The notes: generated from the sequence alone by a model not told the origin. A DNA stretch of 64,000 bases from Azadirachta indica (GCA_022749755.1 CM040451.1:13157871-13221870); one strand, 5' to 3'. Shown: positions 43,534 through 58,960, counted from the stretch's first letter. A program made the numbers and translations.

Positions 43534-45002
43534 ATGAGAACAGATATTGTAGGATTCAAATATATATAAATTAAACGTTTCAATTCTGCCTAGTTTGATT
43601 CTAAAACAAACATTTCTTAAATGGGACTGAATCAAATATTCCAATATGTATAGGCAAAGTGAAAGGTTGCCAAATATGCTACGGAAATAGAATTATAAGA
43701 TATTAATATTAACAAAACAACTAATGATCGATTTTTTTTATATTTATAAGAATCTTTTAAAATTAATTTTTTATGCTTTAATCTCTACAAATTTTTATAG
43801 AAAGATGACTCTAACTCCATCCCTAATCATAAAGAATCAAATTTAAGCACAACTATATTTGAAAATTCATTACATTATTTAGTTATGGGTTCCTGTTATA
43901 TAATTTTTAGAGTAGAGTTTCTTGAAATATACTTTTTACAAATAGAATTTTATCAAATAAAATTTTTAACAAAATTTTTTAATTATTTTCTTGTTAAAAA
44001 TAACTTTTGAGAAATTTTGTATAATTAATTTACTAGACAAGTTTTTAAAATAATATAAAATTTTTAAAATAAAATAATAATATTTTAAACAATTTAATCT
44101 TTTGCGAAAAAATTAAAAAATTTATATCATTAAATACTTAAAATTTGATTTTTTAAAATAATTTTTTTTTAATTTTTAAAAAGTCTTATTTAGTGTCAAT
44201 CTAATGACGTGTAAAAAAAATTGAAAAAGAATTTGATATAAAAAAAATATTTTTGATGACAAATGAAAAAGAAAAACAAATTAGCAATAGGACTGATTGT
44301 GAGAGTAGGGATATATTTAAAAAGAAAAAAATAATTAAGTAGAATACAAGATACGAAAGAATTTTTTAACTTGATTCGAAGGCGTAAGGATCCTAGCCAC
44401 CGCACTGTGCAAAAAGAGCAAATTAAGAACGCCCATGATGACTTGACAGAAATACAGGAAATATCTATATATAATATGCATGTGAATTAATAATTGAATT
44501 GATTAATTAATTTGCATATTTTGAAGATAAAGATTCCTATTGTACAAGTCGCAATATTCCCAATGGCTATAAAACATTTGAACATATTATTAAATTACAT
44601 TATCTTGAAAAGACCAAATGGTTTTCTAATAAGATTCCACTGGGGGCATGCAGATCAACTGCTTCTGGCCTAAATATAAATTTGAGGAATGTATATATTT
44701 ACACACACATTAATCTTAGCCGTGAAAGAGAGAATATTGTTATATTGATACACACAAATTAATATCATCAGTAAGTACATATATTTATATGAAAATTATC
44801 TCATAGTCGTACTTAGGCTTTAAAGTCTAGAATAAGATAAATGTGGTAGATAATTTTTTCACTTAAAAATTTTCAAGAGTTTACTTATTGGAGTACTTTC
44901 ACTTGGATCACGTATTATTCACTTGAGAGCACTCAAAGGGTTGTTATATAAGAAATGGAATTCCAGGGGCGGGTGATTATATATATATATATATATATAT
45001 AT
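42635..45002. other. AT-rich spacer upstream of terpene synthase A
   Basis: No gene was seen. A GA microsatellite lies at 43496-43526 and a TA microsatellite at 44981-45002. The near part will contain the synthase A promoter. Confidence 0.5.
43496..43526. repeat. GA microsatellite
   Basis: About 15 GA units followed by a G run. Confidence 0.85.
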
Positions 45003-45233
45003 AGTGGTAAGATTATCAATTTCTTTATTTTATACAAAATCTTACATCAATTATAAATAGTTGGATATAAACATATTTAACGGTTGAGATTACATCTGAT
45101 ATATGCATCCATCATGTATACGTTAATTATATGATCAAATATAATTTCAACCGTCAAATGTGTTTATATCCAATGGTTTATAATTGATGTAAAATTTTAT
45201 ATAAAATAAAAGGATTGCTGATGTTACCATTAT
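45003..45233. mobile_element. Palindromic MITE
   Basis: The left arm has GTGGTAAGATTATCAATTTC and then ACATCAATTATAAATAGTTG. The reverse complement of the right arm has TGGTAACATCAGCAATCC and then ACATCAATTATAAACCATTG. Arms of about 90 bp fold back on each other. The outer ends lie in TA-rich DNA, so the target duplication is unclear. Confidence 0.65.
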
Positions 45234-45314
45234 AAAAAATAAAACCAAGTTAAGGCCAGATTTTCAAAAACCAGGCCCAAACCAGGTTTTTTACCAAGCC
45301 TAGTTGTATTGACT

Positions 45315-45540
45315 AGTCAAGTATGCATTGTAATTAAAAATTTTGAAAAAAGTAATTTATATATAAATTTGAAAATTTTCTGTTTTGGTGAACAGTCAAC
45401 TATGCATTGTAATTAAAAATTTTGAAGAAATGAATTGATAAATTTGAAACAATTTCAATTTTAGTGACAATCAATTATGCATTACAATTTAAATTTTGAA
45501 AAAAATAATTGATAAATTTGAAAAGGTTAATTGATTTGTA
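45315..45540. repeat. Three-copy tandem repeat of about 77 bp
   Basis: The motif TATGCATTGTAATTAAAAAT (third copy TATGCATTACAATTTAAAT) followed by TTTGAA and TAAATTTGAAA recurs near 45323, 45400 and 45476. Confidence 0.7.
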
Positions 45541-45761
45541 TAGCACATGTGTACATGAATTTGGATATGTGTTGAATCTAACTTAACTAACATTATAAAA
45601 AATATTCACAAGTGTATATTTTTATCCATATTTATTCTTTTTATAATATTCTTATAAATCATACGTAGTTACTAAAATAAAAATTTAAATTTGTCTGAAG
45701 TTTTGTCTTATCTAATGATTAATTCCTTATTATTAAAAATCAAGAATCGATTATTTAACAG

Positions 45762-46459
45762 TGATGTTTCACCTACCACCAAAGTGTAAGCGAATCGCCA
45801 AAGATACAGAGGTATATCAGCGCGCAACCTCCAGCACACGAACACGTAAGTCGCATCTTTTGACGTATGACCGTGCAAGCAAAATGATTTGCGGAAGAAC
45901 AGTGCACTGTGAGCAAACATGCTTGCAAGGGAGGTTTTCATGTGTTGGAGGCTTAGTGTTTGTTTTAGGGCAGTCCATAATGATGGTGGATAGCTTGTAC
46001 ATGCACACATATGAGTAAGAAAGCTTTGTATCAGCCCTAATATATTTGTTGTGTTAAAGGCCCAAAATGGCCTAATCTTTGTACATATCCAATTGGCTCA
46101 AATTTGTTTAGGTAGTGGTAGGTAAAGTTAGGTGGGATTTTTATATGCATTATGTAATCCTAGCCATCAAATGTGCTAAAGGGCCAATCTGATCCATTGA
46201 ATTGTAAATGTATATTGTATATTGTTATGTAATGAAAACAAACCATTCATTTCCATTCTCAAATTGAGCGGCCCGTGGGTTCTTTCTCTCCTCCAATTTC
46301 ATTTGCTCTTTTTTTGCTTTGACAGTGCATTCCTTTACTATTTATGCCCACACATACATAAAAATGAGCTTGTGTTGTTAATGTTTACTTTGCTCAGTTT
46401 CTCAAGTTGATCGAAGTGCCACACAGAGTTGAAATTCATCAAATTTTTAACACGTGACA
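45762..46459 (+). repeat. 5' LTR
   Basis: Starts TG and ends ACGTGACA, followed at 46463 by the tRNA-Met primer-binding site. It aligns along its length with 48761-49470 with scattered differences. Confidence 0.85.
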
Positions 46460-48760
46460 GTGTGGTATCAGAGTAAATTTATGTTCCTTTGTGTGGTAAG
46501 AATCTCTACAGCTTGTGGTTAATTGGTTGTTGTTGTTGCTAGTTTGAGCAATCTTGGATTTTAGGACCTAAATTTTGGTGTGAACAGTAGCTAGAATTCT
46601 AGGTTTTGAAGCTTTATTGCTGTTGAATCTTTGGTTGTTGTGAGAAAATTTGAGTTTTGTGGCTGGATTGTGCACCATTGCCATGAGTTTGTTATTGTGG
46701 TGGAAATTGTACTGTGAAACTTGGATTGTGGTATTTGTATTGTGGAATATTAAAATCGTAGCCAAGGATGTTGAAGCTAGTAGTGTTGCGAAGATTGAGC
46801 GTGAAGGGTGAAATGTTGCCTAAAGTTTGAAGAAGGCAGTAAAGGAGAGAGGAGTGCCTAAGGAGATGATGGGTTCATTTGAAGTTAGGTTAGCTAGAAT
46901 GGAGCTTTTCTTGGGCGATATTCATGAGCATCTCGATACCCTCGATGATAAAGTGGTAGAATGCAAGACGAATGGTACTATTAGTGTCGAAAGTCAATTT
47001 TAACAAGCTTTCGATGCTTTTGCCAATTCTATAAAGCTGGCCATGGATGAGTTTAAGGGAATAGTATTGGTATGAAAAGGGAGTTGAGAGAGGTTTGGCA
47101 AGACCTCACGCTTTGCAAAACTGCCATTGCTTTAAGTGTAGGTACGAACAACGTATCGAGAGTTAAGGTTTAGGATCAACCCAAGTTTGAAGGTAAGCGG
47201 GACGCCAAGAAAATCGACAGTTTTCTATGGATGATGAAGCGCTACTTTGATGTAGCTCAGATGCACGAAGATGGACTTAGAATTAATTTCGCAACACAGT
47301 ATTTCGATGGTGATGTAGCGTTATGGTGGAGACGTTGGCATATAGGAATAAAAAGGGGTTTGTGCTAGATAGACACTTGGGAGGCTTTTAAGGGTGAATT
47401 GAAGAGGCAATTTTATCCCAACAATGTTGAAGAGGCTGTAATAAAGAAACTCCGAGGACTAAAGCAGCAGGGTTCGATAGCAGAGTATGTGTAGGAGTAT
47501 AATTCCCTCATGCTTGAGATCACTGACATGTCAGAGAAAAATCGGTTACTATTCTTCATGGACGGTTTATAGCCATGGGCAGAGTAAGACTTAAGACACG
47601 GAAATATTCAAGATCTTGCTTCAGTGATAGCAGCAACGGAGTCCTTGATTGAGCATTGCCAAAAGTCTCCAAAATGTTACCGAAACTGAAGGCCAACTAA
47701 GAGTGGCTATGACAAAGGTAAGGAAGTGAAACCTCACAAGTCAGGACCCTAATATGAGACGGGGTAGCCATTGAAAAGTCTCGAACAGTTAGATGACAGT
47801 AAAGAGTATTTTGACAAGCAGCGCGAGCAAAAATGGATATGTTACTTGTATGACAGAGATCATCATATGAGAGATTGTTTACAACAAAAGTGACTTAATG
47901 CCATTCTCAGTTCATATAAATCAGCGGAGGATGCACAAATTGGTCCGATGCGTGTCTTTAACCCAATGAAGGTTAAAGAGGTGACCAAGGAGAAGGCGAC
48001 AAAGGCCAAGTCAAAATTAAAGTAGGAGCCCAGGAAAGTGCTTAAGTTTGTCGATGCCAGCGTCAATGAGGTATGCTTTAAAGGTTTATTAATTACAGCG
48101 TTAATCAGTGCTTGATTTCAGAAATGGGCAACAAGTCTAGCGTTGGCACTAAACAAGGAGCTGGGATGGATTAAGGTTGTGGATCAACCTTTTCGACCAA
48201 TTTGCGGAGTTACTTATAGAGTGCCTCTCAATATTGGGACTTGATATGGCAAGATTGATCTGAATATGGTACCAATGAGCAACTTTGACCTTGTGTTGGG
48301 TGACGAATTCATTGACAGGTTGTTGCCTTTCACATTTACCGAAGATGAGTGTATGAAATTCCATGATGCAGGGAAGCGACATAAGGTGCCGATCGAGTGG
48401 GTTCGTATTGGCAGCAGGGTATTGTTGGCTTTCTAGGTTGTGAGAGGAGGAGAGACTTACATGTTAAAGCGCAAGGAAGATGGTACTTCGACTTTGAGAC
48501 TTGGCGTTGCAGGCGAAGATTAAGGCAATCTTTGGAGCAGTGGTGACATGAAGCTATCGAGACTACCGAAATGAATTCCGCAAGGGTGTGAAGCTGACCA
48601 CGCTAGAAAATCCAAGCTTGACAACTAAGTATCAGCAATATCTAGCATCCGTAGCATCAATGAAAATTCAGCGTGCTCAGTTCGTGCTGGTTTGCGTAAG
48701 GTAGAATATGACGCAACGTGCCGAACTTAAGTCCTTGACAGGAAGCTTGACAAGGGGGAG

Positions 48761-49470
48761 TGTCATGTGCTGCCAAAGCGCAAGTGGAATTGCCGAAGAC
48801 GCAGAGGCACATTGACACGTAACCTTTAGCATATGAGCACGCAAGTTACACCTTTCAATGCACGAGTGTGTAAGCAAAATGGTTCACGGATGGATAGTAC
48901 CCTAAATGAACAATGTGCCGTGAGCAAACATGCTTTTAATAAAGGTTTTCATGTGTTGGAGGCTTAGTGTTTGTTTTGGGGCAGTCTATAATGATAATGG
49001 GCAGCTTGTATATGTACACATATGGGCAGGAAAGTTTTGGATCAGTCCCAATATATTTGTTATGTTAAAGGCCCAAACTGTTCTAACCTTTGTACATACC
49101 CAATTGGTCTAAATTTGTTTAAGTGGTGGTAGGTAAAGTTAGTGGGATTTTTATATGCATTATGTAATCCTATCCATCAAATATGCTTAAGGGCCAATCT
49201 TATTCATTGAATTGTAAATATATATTGTATAATGTTGTGTAATGAAAATAAGCCATTCATTTATATTCTCAAATTAAGCAACTTATGCGTTCTTTCTTTC
49301 CTCCAATTTCACTTGCTCTTTCTTTGCTTTGACAATGCATTCCTTCATCATTCACGCCTACACATACACACAAAGTAATTTTGGGTTATTAAGGCTTACT
49401 TTGCTCAGTTTCTTAAGTTGATCGAAGTGCCGCACAATGTTGGAATTCATCAAATTTCCAGCATGTGACA
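48761..49470 (+). repeat. 3' LTR
   Basis: Starts TGTCATGTGCTGCC after the purine tract and ends GCATGTGACA. It aligns with the 5' LTR. Confidence 0.85.
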
Positions 49471-49561
49471 GAAGCCTCATTCTTAACAAGTAAGCTCTTG
49501 AAATTTTACGAGTAGTTAAAATAAAGTTATTTTTAATATTTTTTCAAGTAATTAAAATATA

Positions 49562-51111
49562 GGGAAAATTCTCGATACACCCTTCTTATTTGACCTAATA
49601 TACCGATACCCCTTTGTTGAATTACTAATATCCCGATTTCTCTCCGGCATTACCTCCGTCAATCAGAAATATTAGATTTGGTGGGTAATTAATTATGTAC
49701 GTTGATGTAGTTGCTTGTCTGTATAGCTAAAATGTGAAAGTAATGTTAGGAATTAAAATAAAAGTGGGCCTTACAAATGAAAATTTTAAATGAATGTAGC
49801 CCCCTCCTAGTTTCCTAAGACGATTATTATATATCTAGGATAAACACAAAAATCCAAAAAAATGCTTTTATGTAAAAAAAGGACTTTTTATGTTAACAAA
49901 ATACTTTAAACCAAACAGTTCTCTTCATCAACGTCAAGAATAAAAGTCCTCTGTCTTTCTTTCTCTTGCATTTATGTAGCAAAACAATACCCAGCTTTGA
50001 ACTCAACTTTAAACCCAAGTCAGTTTGGATATTGATAAAACTTTAAACCATTGCGATGCCTTCATTAGTCAAAAATATTGTGATTCAAAGTGTATTATGA
50101 GTTTTTCACCATATATTAATAGTTTAAAATATCGATTGGAGCATTAAAAATTGACAAATTGAGTATTCCAACCCACTCTAGTTTTGTTATGGTTAGACTT
50201 ATTTAATGTTATGGGCTTCATTTATTCTGTTCTTTTGTTAGATATTTGAAGAAAGTTATTTTCCCATGATCTTATAAGTTAATGGGTATGGGCATGGGTA
50301 TTTTGTTTATCTTGTATTGTAATCATTGTTATTGTTTGTTGTACAAGAACTTTTGGATTTTTTAAGATGTTATTTAAATGTGTTTGTTTAAGCTGTTTGG
50401 TGTAATTTTTTTTTGTTGTGCTTTGGGTGTGTGAAGAATGTTGGGTATAGGGGCAAACAGAGGAAGTTTAGAATATAAAATAAACAAAATACCAATACCA
50501 CAAAATAAATAAAATACTCATACCCAAATTAGATTGTAAAGAGTAAGAAAGGATAAGATTGTATTAAGATAAAGGCTATACCACTACTTTTAGAGTAGAA
50601 AAATGGTGTAGTCAGGATGTGGATGGAATGACAAATTTAATTAAATGATTTCTAATTTCTATCGTTTGGCTGCGTCTTCCATATTTGACCTCAAAATAAA
50701 AAATCATTTTCTCATTCTTTTATTTTACCAAGTGGTACTTTCAAAATTTCCTTCCAACAATCTCTCCCCAACATATATATTTTAGTCTCCAAAGTCAAAG
50801 TTTTAATATTAAATACTATTAATTAAAATGAAAACATTTCAAAATTTAATAATATAACTAATTATTATATTATTTTTTAAACCAAAAGTAGGAGCATTTT
50901 TTAACTTTATCTTTATTTTTGATCCCAAAACAAATATATATTGACAACTGAGCAAACATGAAGTATTTGACATTTGACAAGTGACAGATTAAGGATAAAA
51001 ATGCAATTACTCTCTAAATTTAATATTTTTAACTGACAGAGGGGTATTAGTAATTTAATAAGAGATACAGCATATTAAGTCAAATAAGGAGGGGGAATCA
51101 GGAATTCTCCC
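49562..51111. mobile_element. Mutator-like non-autonomous DNA transposon, 1.55 kb
   Basis: A perfect 10-bp direct repeat TTAAAATATA flanks the element (49552-49561 and 51112-51121). The terminal inverted repeats are about 110 bp: left GGGAAAATTCTCGATACACC, right (complement) GGGAGAATTCCTGATTCCCC. The match continues through CTTATTTGAC and AATTACTAATA. The interior has no open frame or transposase trace. Terminal GGGA-AATTC and a 10-bp duplication fit the MULE superfamily. It lies about 90 bp after the LTR retrotransposon. Confidence 0.85.
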
Positions 51112-51121
51112 TTAAAATATA

Positions 51122-52219
51122 TGTTAAAGACATTCTTATAATTTTTTAAATAAAACTTTTTAAAATAAATTTTTTATTTGTAAAATTTTTATAAATAGAA
51201 CTTTTAATAAAAGTTAATTAATTATTTGATTGTTATAAATAACTATTTAAAAAATTTGAGTAATTATTTTAATAGATAAATATTTAATATTATATTTTAA
51301 AGAAATAATATAAATTTTTTAAAATGAAATAAATGTGTTTTAAATAATTTTGCCTTTTAAAAAAATAGAGAAACTTTACTACCGAAAACTCAACTTTTGA
51401 ATTTATTTTCGAAGAAGAAAAATAATCTTTTTAATTTTTAAAAATCTTTTTCTAGTGTTAATCAAACAACACTCAAAAGTTTAAAAAAGATTTTTATCAT
51501 TTAAAAAATTCTTTGAAAAAATAAATCAAATGGACACTTAATCCTTTAATTATAATGTAATGGATTATTTAATTATAATTTAATTTATGTTTTCGACTAA
51601 AATTGTAAATAACTACATACTTTAATTGTATGTAAATGAGAACGAGAGGAAAAAATTAAAGAAAAACATAGAAGAAAATACATTAATTGTTTGTTGGGAA
51701 CGATCGACATAATATCCTAACTTTTAGTTGAAAAAAAAAATGTTTGTTGAGAAAATTATTTAATGCAATATTCTCTCGATTTTATACAGATCAGCACAGC
51801 TCACAAACACATGCATGCCTGCGTTACATCTTTTTATATATGCCAAATTTAAAGGATAATGTATGCTTGTGAGCTGGTGAACTTCCACATGGCTCCCATT
51901 TCTTAAAACGGGAATACTTTAATAAATTAAATTAATCTTTTAATTAAAATAATTAAGAACGTCATTATTTCAAATTCTGTATTATCACAAAGCAATTGCA
52001 GTTATAGATAGCTAGCATAGAACATAAAATAAGCAGCCAAACAGTGAGAAGAACAATATTAATTTAATTAAAATATGAAGATCCGAATCGAAATCAAAAT
52101 ATATAATTAATTAATTCCCTCTTCCAAGTTGGTATAGTCCAGAATAGATATATTAATTCCTTGATCTCTAATTACCATAGACAGCTAGATTATGTCCTTG
52201 AAGACATTTGATTTCACAT
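51122..52219. other. AT-rich spacer and 3' UTR of terpene synthase B
   Basis: No gene was seen; sequence close to 52219 is the 3' UTR of synthase B. Confidence 0.5.
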
Positions 52220-54658
<2,439 letters not shown>

Positions 54659-54700
54659 TGATTTAGAAAGCTTAATTGCTTCTGCTCTGAGCAACAAAAA

Positions 54701-54758
54701 CTAAAATGGATCTTCGTTTCTGCCGACTCTGGTTGAGATTCCAGTAGGAATGCAAGTC

Positions 54759-54800
<42 letters not shown>

Positions 54801-54946
54801 CATATACATATAGACATTAATTGGACTCGAGTTGTGGAGAAGCCATTGCTGATGAATGCAGGAGCCAAGATGCAACTTCTAGTCTGCAACCTGGAGGAAA
54901 AGCAAGTAGATGCAGAACGCAGTGAAGCTAACAGGTAAGAAGCCAT
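54701..54946 (-). pseudogene. Duplicated start of terpene synthase B (orphan exon 1 fragment / upstream ORF)
   Basis: The ATG at 54946 repeats the first 45 or so residues of synthase B exactly ([13 protein letters not shown] to VQLMS). It then reads through the duplicated CATATA and GA microsatellite as an Arg-Glu repeat and stops at 54701, 81 codons in all. This stop lies before the true start at 54658, in the same frame. If transcribed from a promoter beyond 55101 it would be an upstream ORF that encodes a transit-peptide-like product. It is a by-product of the 288-bp duplication. Confidence 0.75.
54759..54797. repeat. CT microsatellite (proximal)
   Basis: (CT)n run at the end of the proximal duplicate; repeated at 55050-55089 in the distal one. 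Confidence 0.9.
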
Positions 54947-55046
54947 TGATTTAGAAAGCTTAATTGCTTCTGCTCTGAGCAACAAAAACTAAAATGGATC
55001 TTCGTTTCTGCCGACTCTGGTTGAGATTCCAGTAGGAATGCAAGTC

Positions 55047-55091
<45 letters not shown>

Positions 55092-55101
55092 CATATACAT
55101 A
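54811..55101. repeat. Tandem duplication, distal copy
   Basis: Nearly identical to 54523-54810 (the only difference seen outside the microsatellite is one A before the CT run). It carries a second ATG at 54946-54944. Confidence 0.95.
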
Positions 55102-56658
55102 TATATGTATATAAAATTTTCGCCGAACTTAGCTGAAATATGCGGTCAAAAGTTCAGTAAAATATCATTTGAGTCCCAAACAATATCATTTCACCCTAAA
55201 TAAAATAGTCATTTTGACTTGTAATTGAAACTTGAGGAGTTAATTCTAATAGCTACTAGCTGCAGACCAAATTTATCTATACACACGTGGTAAGATTTTC
55301 TTTACTCAAACATTTCAACTTAATTCTAAACATAAATTTTAATTTTTTTAATATAATCTACTAGTCGATAAGATTGCTAAGTTGTTAGTATTCAATGGTA
55401 TCTTTTAACTTTAAATTTCAGCCATTTAATTTACATCACTTTCATATATTTTATATTTTTAAACTAATAAAAATAGATAAATTATATAAATTTAGTGAGA
55501 ATAATAAAATAATATTATTATATTAGTTTAAAATTGTATAGATAAATTTTTTTTGGATGAAGGAATTTATTAAAGAAAAAAGCGAAAAGAATGGAAATTA
55601 GAGAAGGCCGTAACAAATCTTACCTCTTAAAATATGCATAATGTTAAAATCAATCAATAGAAAAAAAATGATATAAAACAGAATTTAAAAATAAATAATT
55701 ATTTAAAAATATTTTCAAACCTCTTTTCGATATTAGAGTAGTAGTAATAATAATAATAATAATTTTAAACATGTTACAAAATAGAAAACACGCATCTTCC
55801 GGCTCAAATAAAAAATAATGGACCTTCTTTTCATAAAAAATAAAAGAATTAAAAATTTTAAGAATTAATCACTACACTAATTGATACGAATGAAAAACTA
55901 CGCAGTAACTTGTAATAATATAAATATTAGGGATCCAAATATTAATATCCCATAATTAAATCCATTGAAGTATATTGCGAGCTAAGAGCACCGACGTTGT
56001 TTCCCCACTCATTTTTTTTAAAATTTATTTTAATAAAGAAAACAATTAAGAATCCTATATATTTTTAATTAGAATTTTAAAAATGTGATAGTATGATAAT
56101 ACTATTAATTACATTGCTTTTGCTGCGCCCACCTGCAGGTTTAATTAAACATGAGATTTTAAATGAAACTACATTTAATTAAAACGTGATCGTATCAACA
56201 AAATCTAGACTTTGTCCACTCCACTCCATGTTTGAAAATAACATTTGTCGGTTCACTTATTAATCTTGTAATTTTTTGAAATAGCTCTATTGATTAATTA
56301 CCATTTCATTTGATCATTAAGATCACACTTAAATATGTCGTCGTGTGTTTTTCTTTTTATTAGTATATTTTTTAAATATATACCACATCACAAATAAATT
56401 TATATATTTCATTTTATAATTAATATCTAGCTACCAACAAATCATCTACTTATATATTTATGTCTTTAATATAAATTAGTGATTCATTAAAAAAATATAT
56501 TTTAATATTTAAAAATTTGGCTTTTTAAATTAATTAATTTTAATAATTTCAAAAACAATATTTGTAAAAGTTGACAGACAGCCCTAAATTTGGAGATAGG
56601 ATAAATATCCCTGAAAGTTTGCGCAAATACTCCTTGGCTGGAAAGCTTTTATTTCTAG
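55102..56658. other. AT-rich spacer upstream of terpene synthase B
   Basis: No gene was seen. The original promoter of synthase B is expected here. A stretch near 55548-55620 (GGATGAAGGAATTTATTAAA) looks like retroelement tail debris. Confidence 0.45.
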
Positions 56659-57727
56659 CAGCCAATATCCCCTTTAGGTTTGATCTAATTATCCAATACC
56701 CTTTATTTTTTTAAAAATTGTCCTTTACATCCTATTGTTGTTTGATTTAACGGAAAATTTTTTATATGATTTTACGAAAATAACCTCAAATTGCCAACTC
56801 ACATAATAAATAGGTCTAGTGCATATAATAAAATATTAATATAATTTTAAACTTTTTTCTGTCTCCAATTAAATCCCAAGAGACTTCGATACAAAAACCA
56901 GCTATCTTACCTCATTTTCTCCTGCAGTAGATTGCCCAATCAAATAAAAAATCCATATCTATTGCCAAATTAAAATCTATCTTCTTATCCAAATTACATA
57001 AAAATAAAAAATCAGTCGCTACCACCATGCGTTGCCTCTCCTGCCTCTTAACATATTCTTCTTAAAAACCTAATCAAAGTAAGGGGAAATGGCTATGGTG
57101 CATCTAAACAATAAAAAACTAACAGGGTGATAAATTTATAGCCGTTCAAGCATCACCATTCTCCGATCGGGAAACAACACCAAAACTCAGATGCTATATC
57201 AACCAATCTAAACCACTTCAAATTCATAAACTCTATACAAAATACCCAAATCTCCCAAAAATTATCAGAGTCCCATTAATATTTTGTTGTTGTTGAAGCG
57301 ATTTCGACACCAATTTCGCAATCTTAGATAAACGGTGGGTAAGTGTTTCTTCTGGCAATGATAGCGCATAGAGATTTTGTTACGTTGTGACTCTTCTCTT
57401 TGGTTAGTGAGAGAATGTCAGAGAAGCTTAGGGTTGTTCTTGAAGGTTTCGCTATGAAAAAAGAAGACGTGGAGAAAGAGAGAGCTAGAAGAGAAGATAA
57501 AAAAATGGTGAGAGAAAGAATGAAAAATATTAATTAATTGTTACATATGTCAGAGTGATCAATGAGCATTTTTTAATTTATTTTATATTGTTTGAATACC
57601 ATTTTACCCTCAAAAACTGTTTTTCTCCGTTAACTCAACTAACGGTTAAACGTAATGGGTAATTTTTAAAACACTAGAAAGATACTGAGTAATTGAACCA
57701 AACTCGAGGGGAGGGGAGAATCGGCTG
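56659..57727. mobile_element. Diverged inverted-repeat transposon
   Basis: The left end CAGCCAATATCCCCTTTAGG continues into GTTTGATCTAATTATCCAAT. The right end, complemented, reads CAGCCGATTCTCCCCTCCCC and GTTTGGTTCAATTACTCAGT. The inverted match continues past TTTAACGGAAAA. About 1.07 kb with no open frame. The exact ends and any target duplication are unclear. Confidence 0.55.
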
Positions 57728-57744
57728 TTTTTCCTATTAAATTA

Positions 57745-58960
57745 TTATTATTTATATTTGTAAACATTTATAAAAAAATAATAAATTAATATATACTTTT
57801 CATTTATAATAATTTAGTCTCTATTTTTCACAATATACTAAATAAAAATATAAACAATAAATACATGTTATATATATATATATATTACAGATAAAAATAA
57901 TAAAAAATTTTCTTCTTTTTCTATTTTTTAATTAAAATTAAATTATATTGATTAATAAAAATATAAAATATATTTAATTACTAATTCTATTAACAAATGA
58001 TATTAAATTTTTTCTTTTTTTCACTTTTTTTATTTATATTTTCATAATTTTTCTCAAGAAAATATAATCAATTTAATATAATCTTTTAAATAAAAATATT
58101 AATATAAAAATAAAATGTTAAAATATGTTTTAAAATCTTTTTAACAATTAAATATCAAATTTATTATAAGAAAAAAAGATATAAATATTTTAACATGAAT
58201 TTAAAATATTTTAATATGACTTTAATTTAATTCATTATTTAAATTTTTTTTAATAATATTTTATTTTCTAAATTTTTTATTGAAATAAAAAATTAAAAAT
58301 ATATTTAATCTTACATATATTGTGAAAAAAATATTAAAATATGAACTAAATTATTATATTTAAAAAAATTATATTATGAAAAATATTAAAATAGGAAGTA
58401 AAGTATTATAACTGAATTAAATATATATCATTATTATATAAAAGACGAGGGATACAAATGATAATAACTAACTAATCAATTAACAGAAATAAAAACACAG
58501 GGGTATCTATCTATTTATCCAAACGTCAAGGAGTATCTGTCTTTTCTCAAACATAAAAAAGTATTTGCTTATTAAGTTAAACATTATAGAAGAATATGTC
58601 ATTTTTTCTTATTATTATTTATATCAGTAAATGTTTATAAAATAATAAATTAATATATACTTTTTCATTTATAATAATTTAGTCTCTATTTTTTACAATA
58701 TACTAAACACTAAAACATTAAAATTAAAATTTTTTTATTTTTATTATTTTAATAAATTATTTAAAAAATATTATTATAAAGAAAATTCAAACAATGAATT
58801 GAATCAGACCTATATATTAAAATATTTTTAATTATTTTCTTTTATTTTCTTAATAATAATTTGATATGTAATATCAAAAAAATTAATGTAAAATTTTTAT
58901 ATAAATATTTTATTTCTTATATATAAAATATTTATTTAAAAAAATTAAAATTATATATTT
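57745..58960. mobile_element. Rearranged copies of the AT-rich fold-back family
   Basis: Motifs from the element at 10493-11684 recur in the same order: ATATAAACAATAAAT, TTAATTAAAATTAAATTATA, TTACTAATTCTATTAA, AATTTAATATAATCTTTTAA, AAAATATTAAAATAGG and a GTATCT-GTCTTTTCT end near 58540. A second partial copy of the family's left part starts at about 58600. The first copy lacks the segment corresponding to about 10700-10980. Sequence divergence is clear, so this is an older relative. Confidence 0.7.

Larger units (their letters stand above)
45762..49470 (+). mobile_element. Non-autonomous LTR retrotransposon (gag-protease only, decayed)
   Basis: Two long repeats of about 0.7 kb share most of their sequence: 5' LTR 45762-46459 and 3' LTR 48761-49470, both starting TG and ending TGACA. 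A primer-binding site complementary to initiator methionine tRNA (TGGTATCAGAG, 46463-46473) follows the 5' LTR. A purine tract AAGGGGGAG (48752-48760) precedes the 3' LTR. Between them is a Ty3/Gypsy-style gag (QPKFEGKRDAKKIDSF, ALWWRRW, TWEAFKGELKRQFYPNN, LKQQGSIAEYV) at about 47170-47680, a damaged zinc-knuckle segment near 47840, and an aspartic protease-like region at about 48110-48440 (MSNFDLVLGDEFID). Stop codons interrupt these frames. No reverse transcriptase or integrase is present. The 5-bp flanks AACAG and GAAGC do not match. Confidence 0.85.

Noticed and set aside
45761..46018. Frames of 63-100 codons on both strands
   Set aside because: They lie within the 5' LTR and recur in altered form in the 3' LTR.
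46463..46473. TGGTATCAGAG considered as part of a tRNA gene
   Set aside because: It is the primer-binding site directly after the 5' LTR; no tRNA cloverleaf surrounds it.
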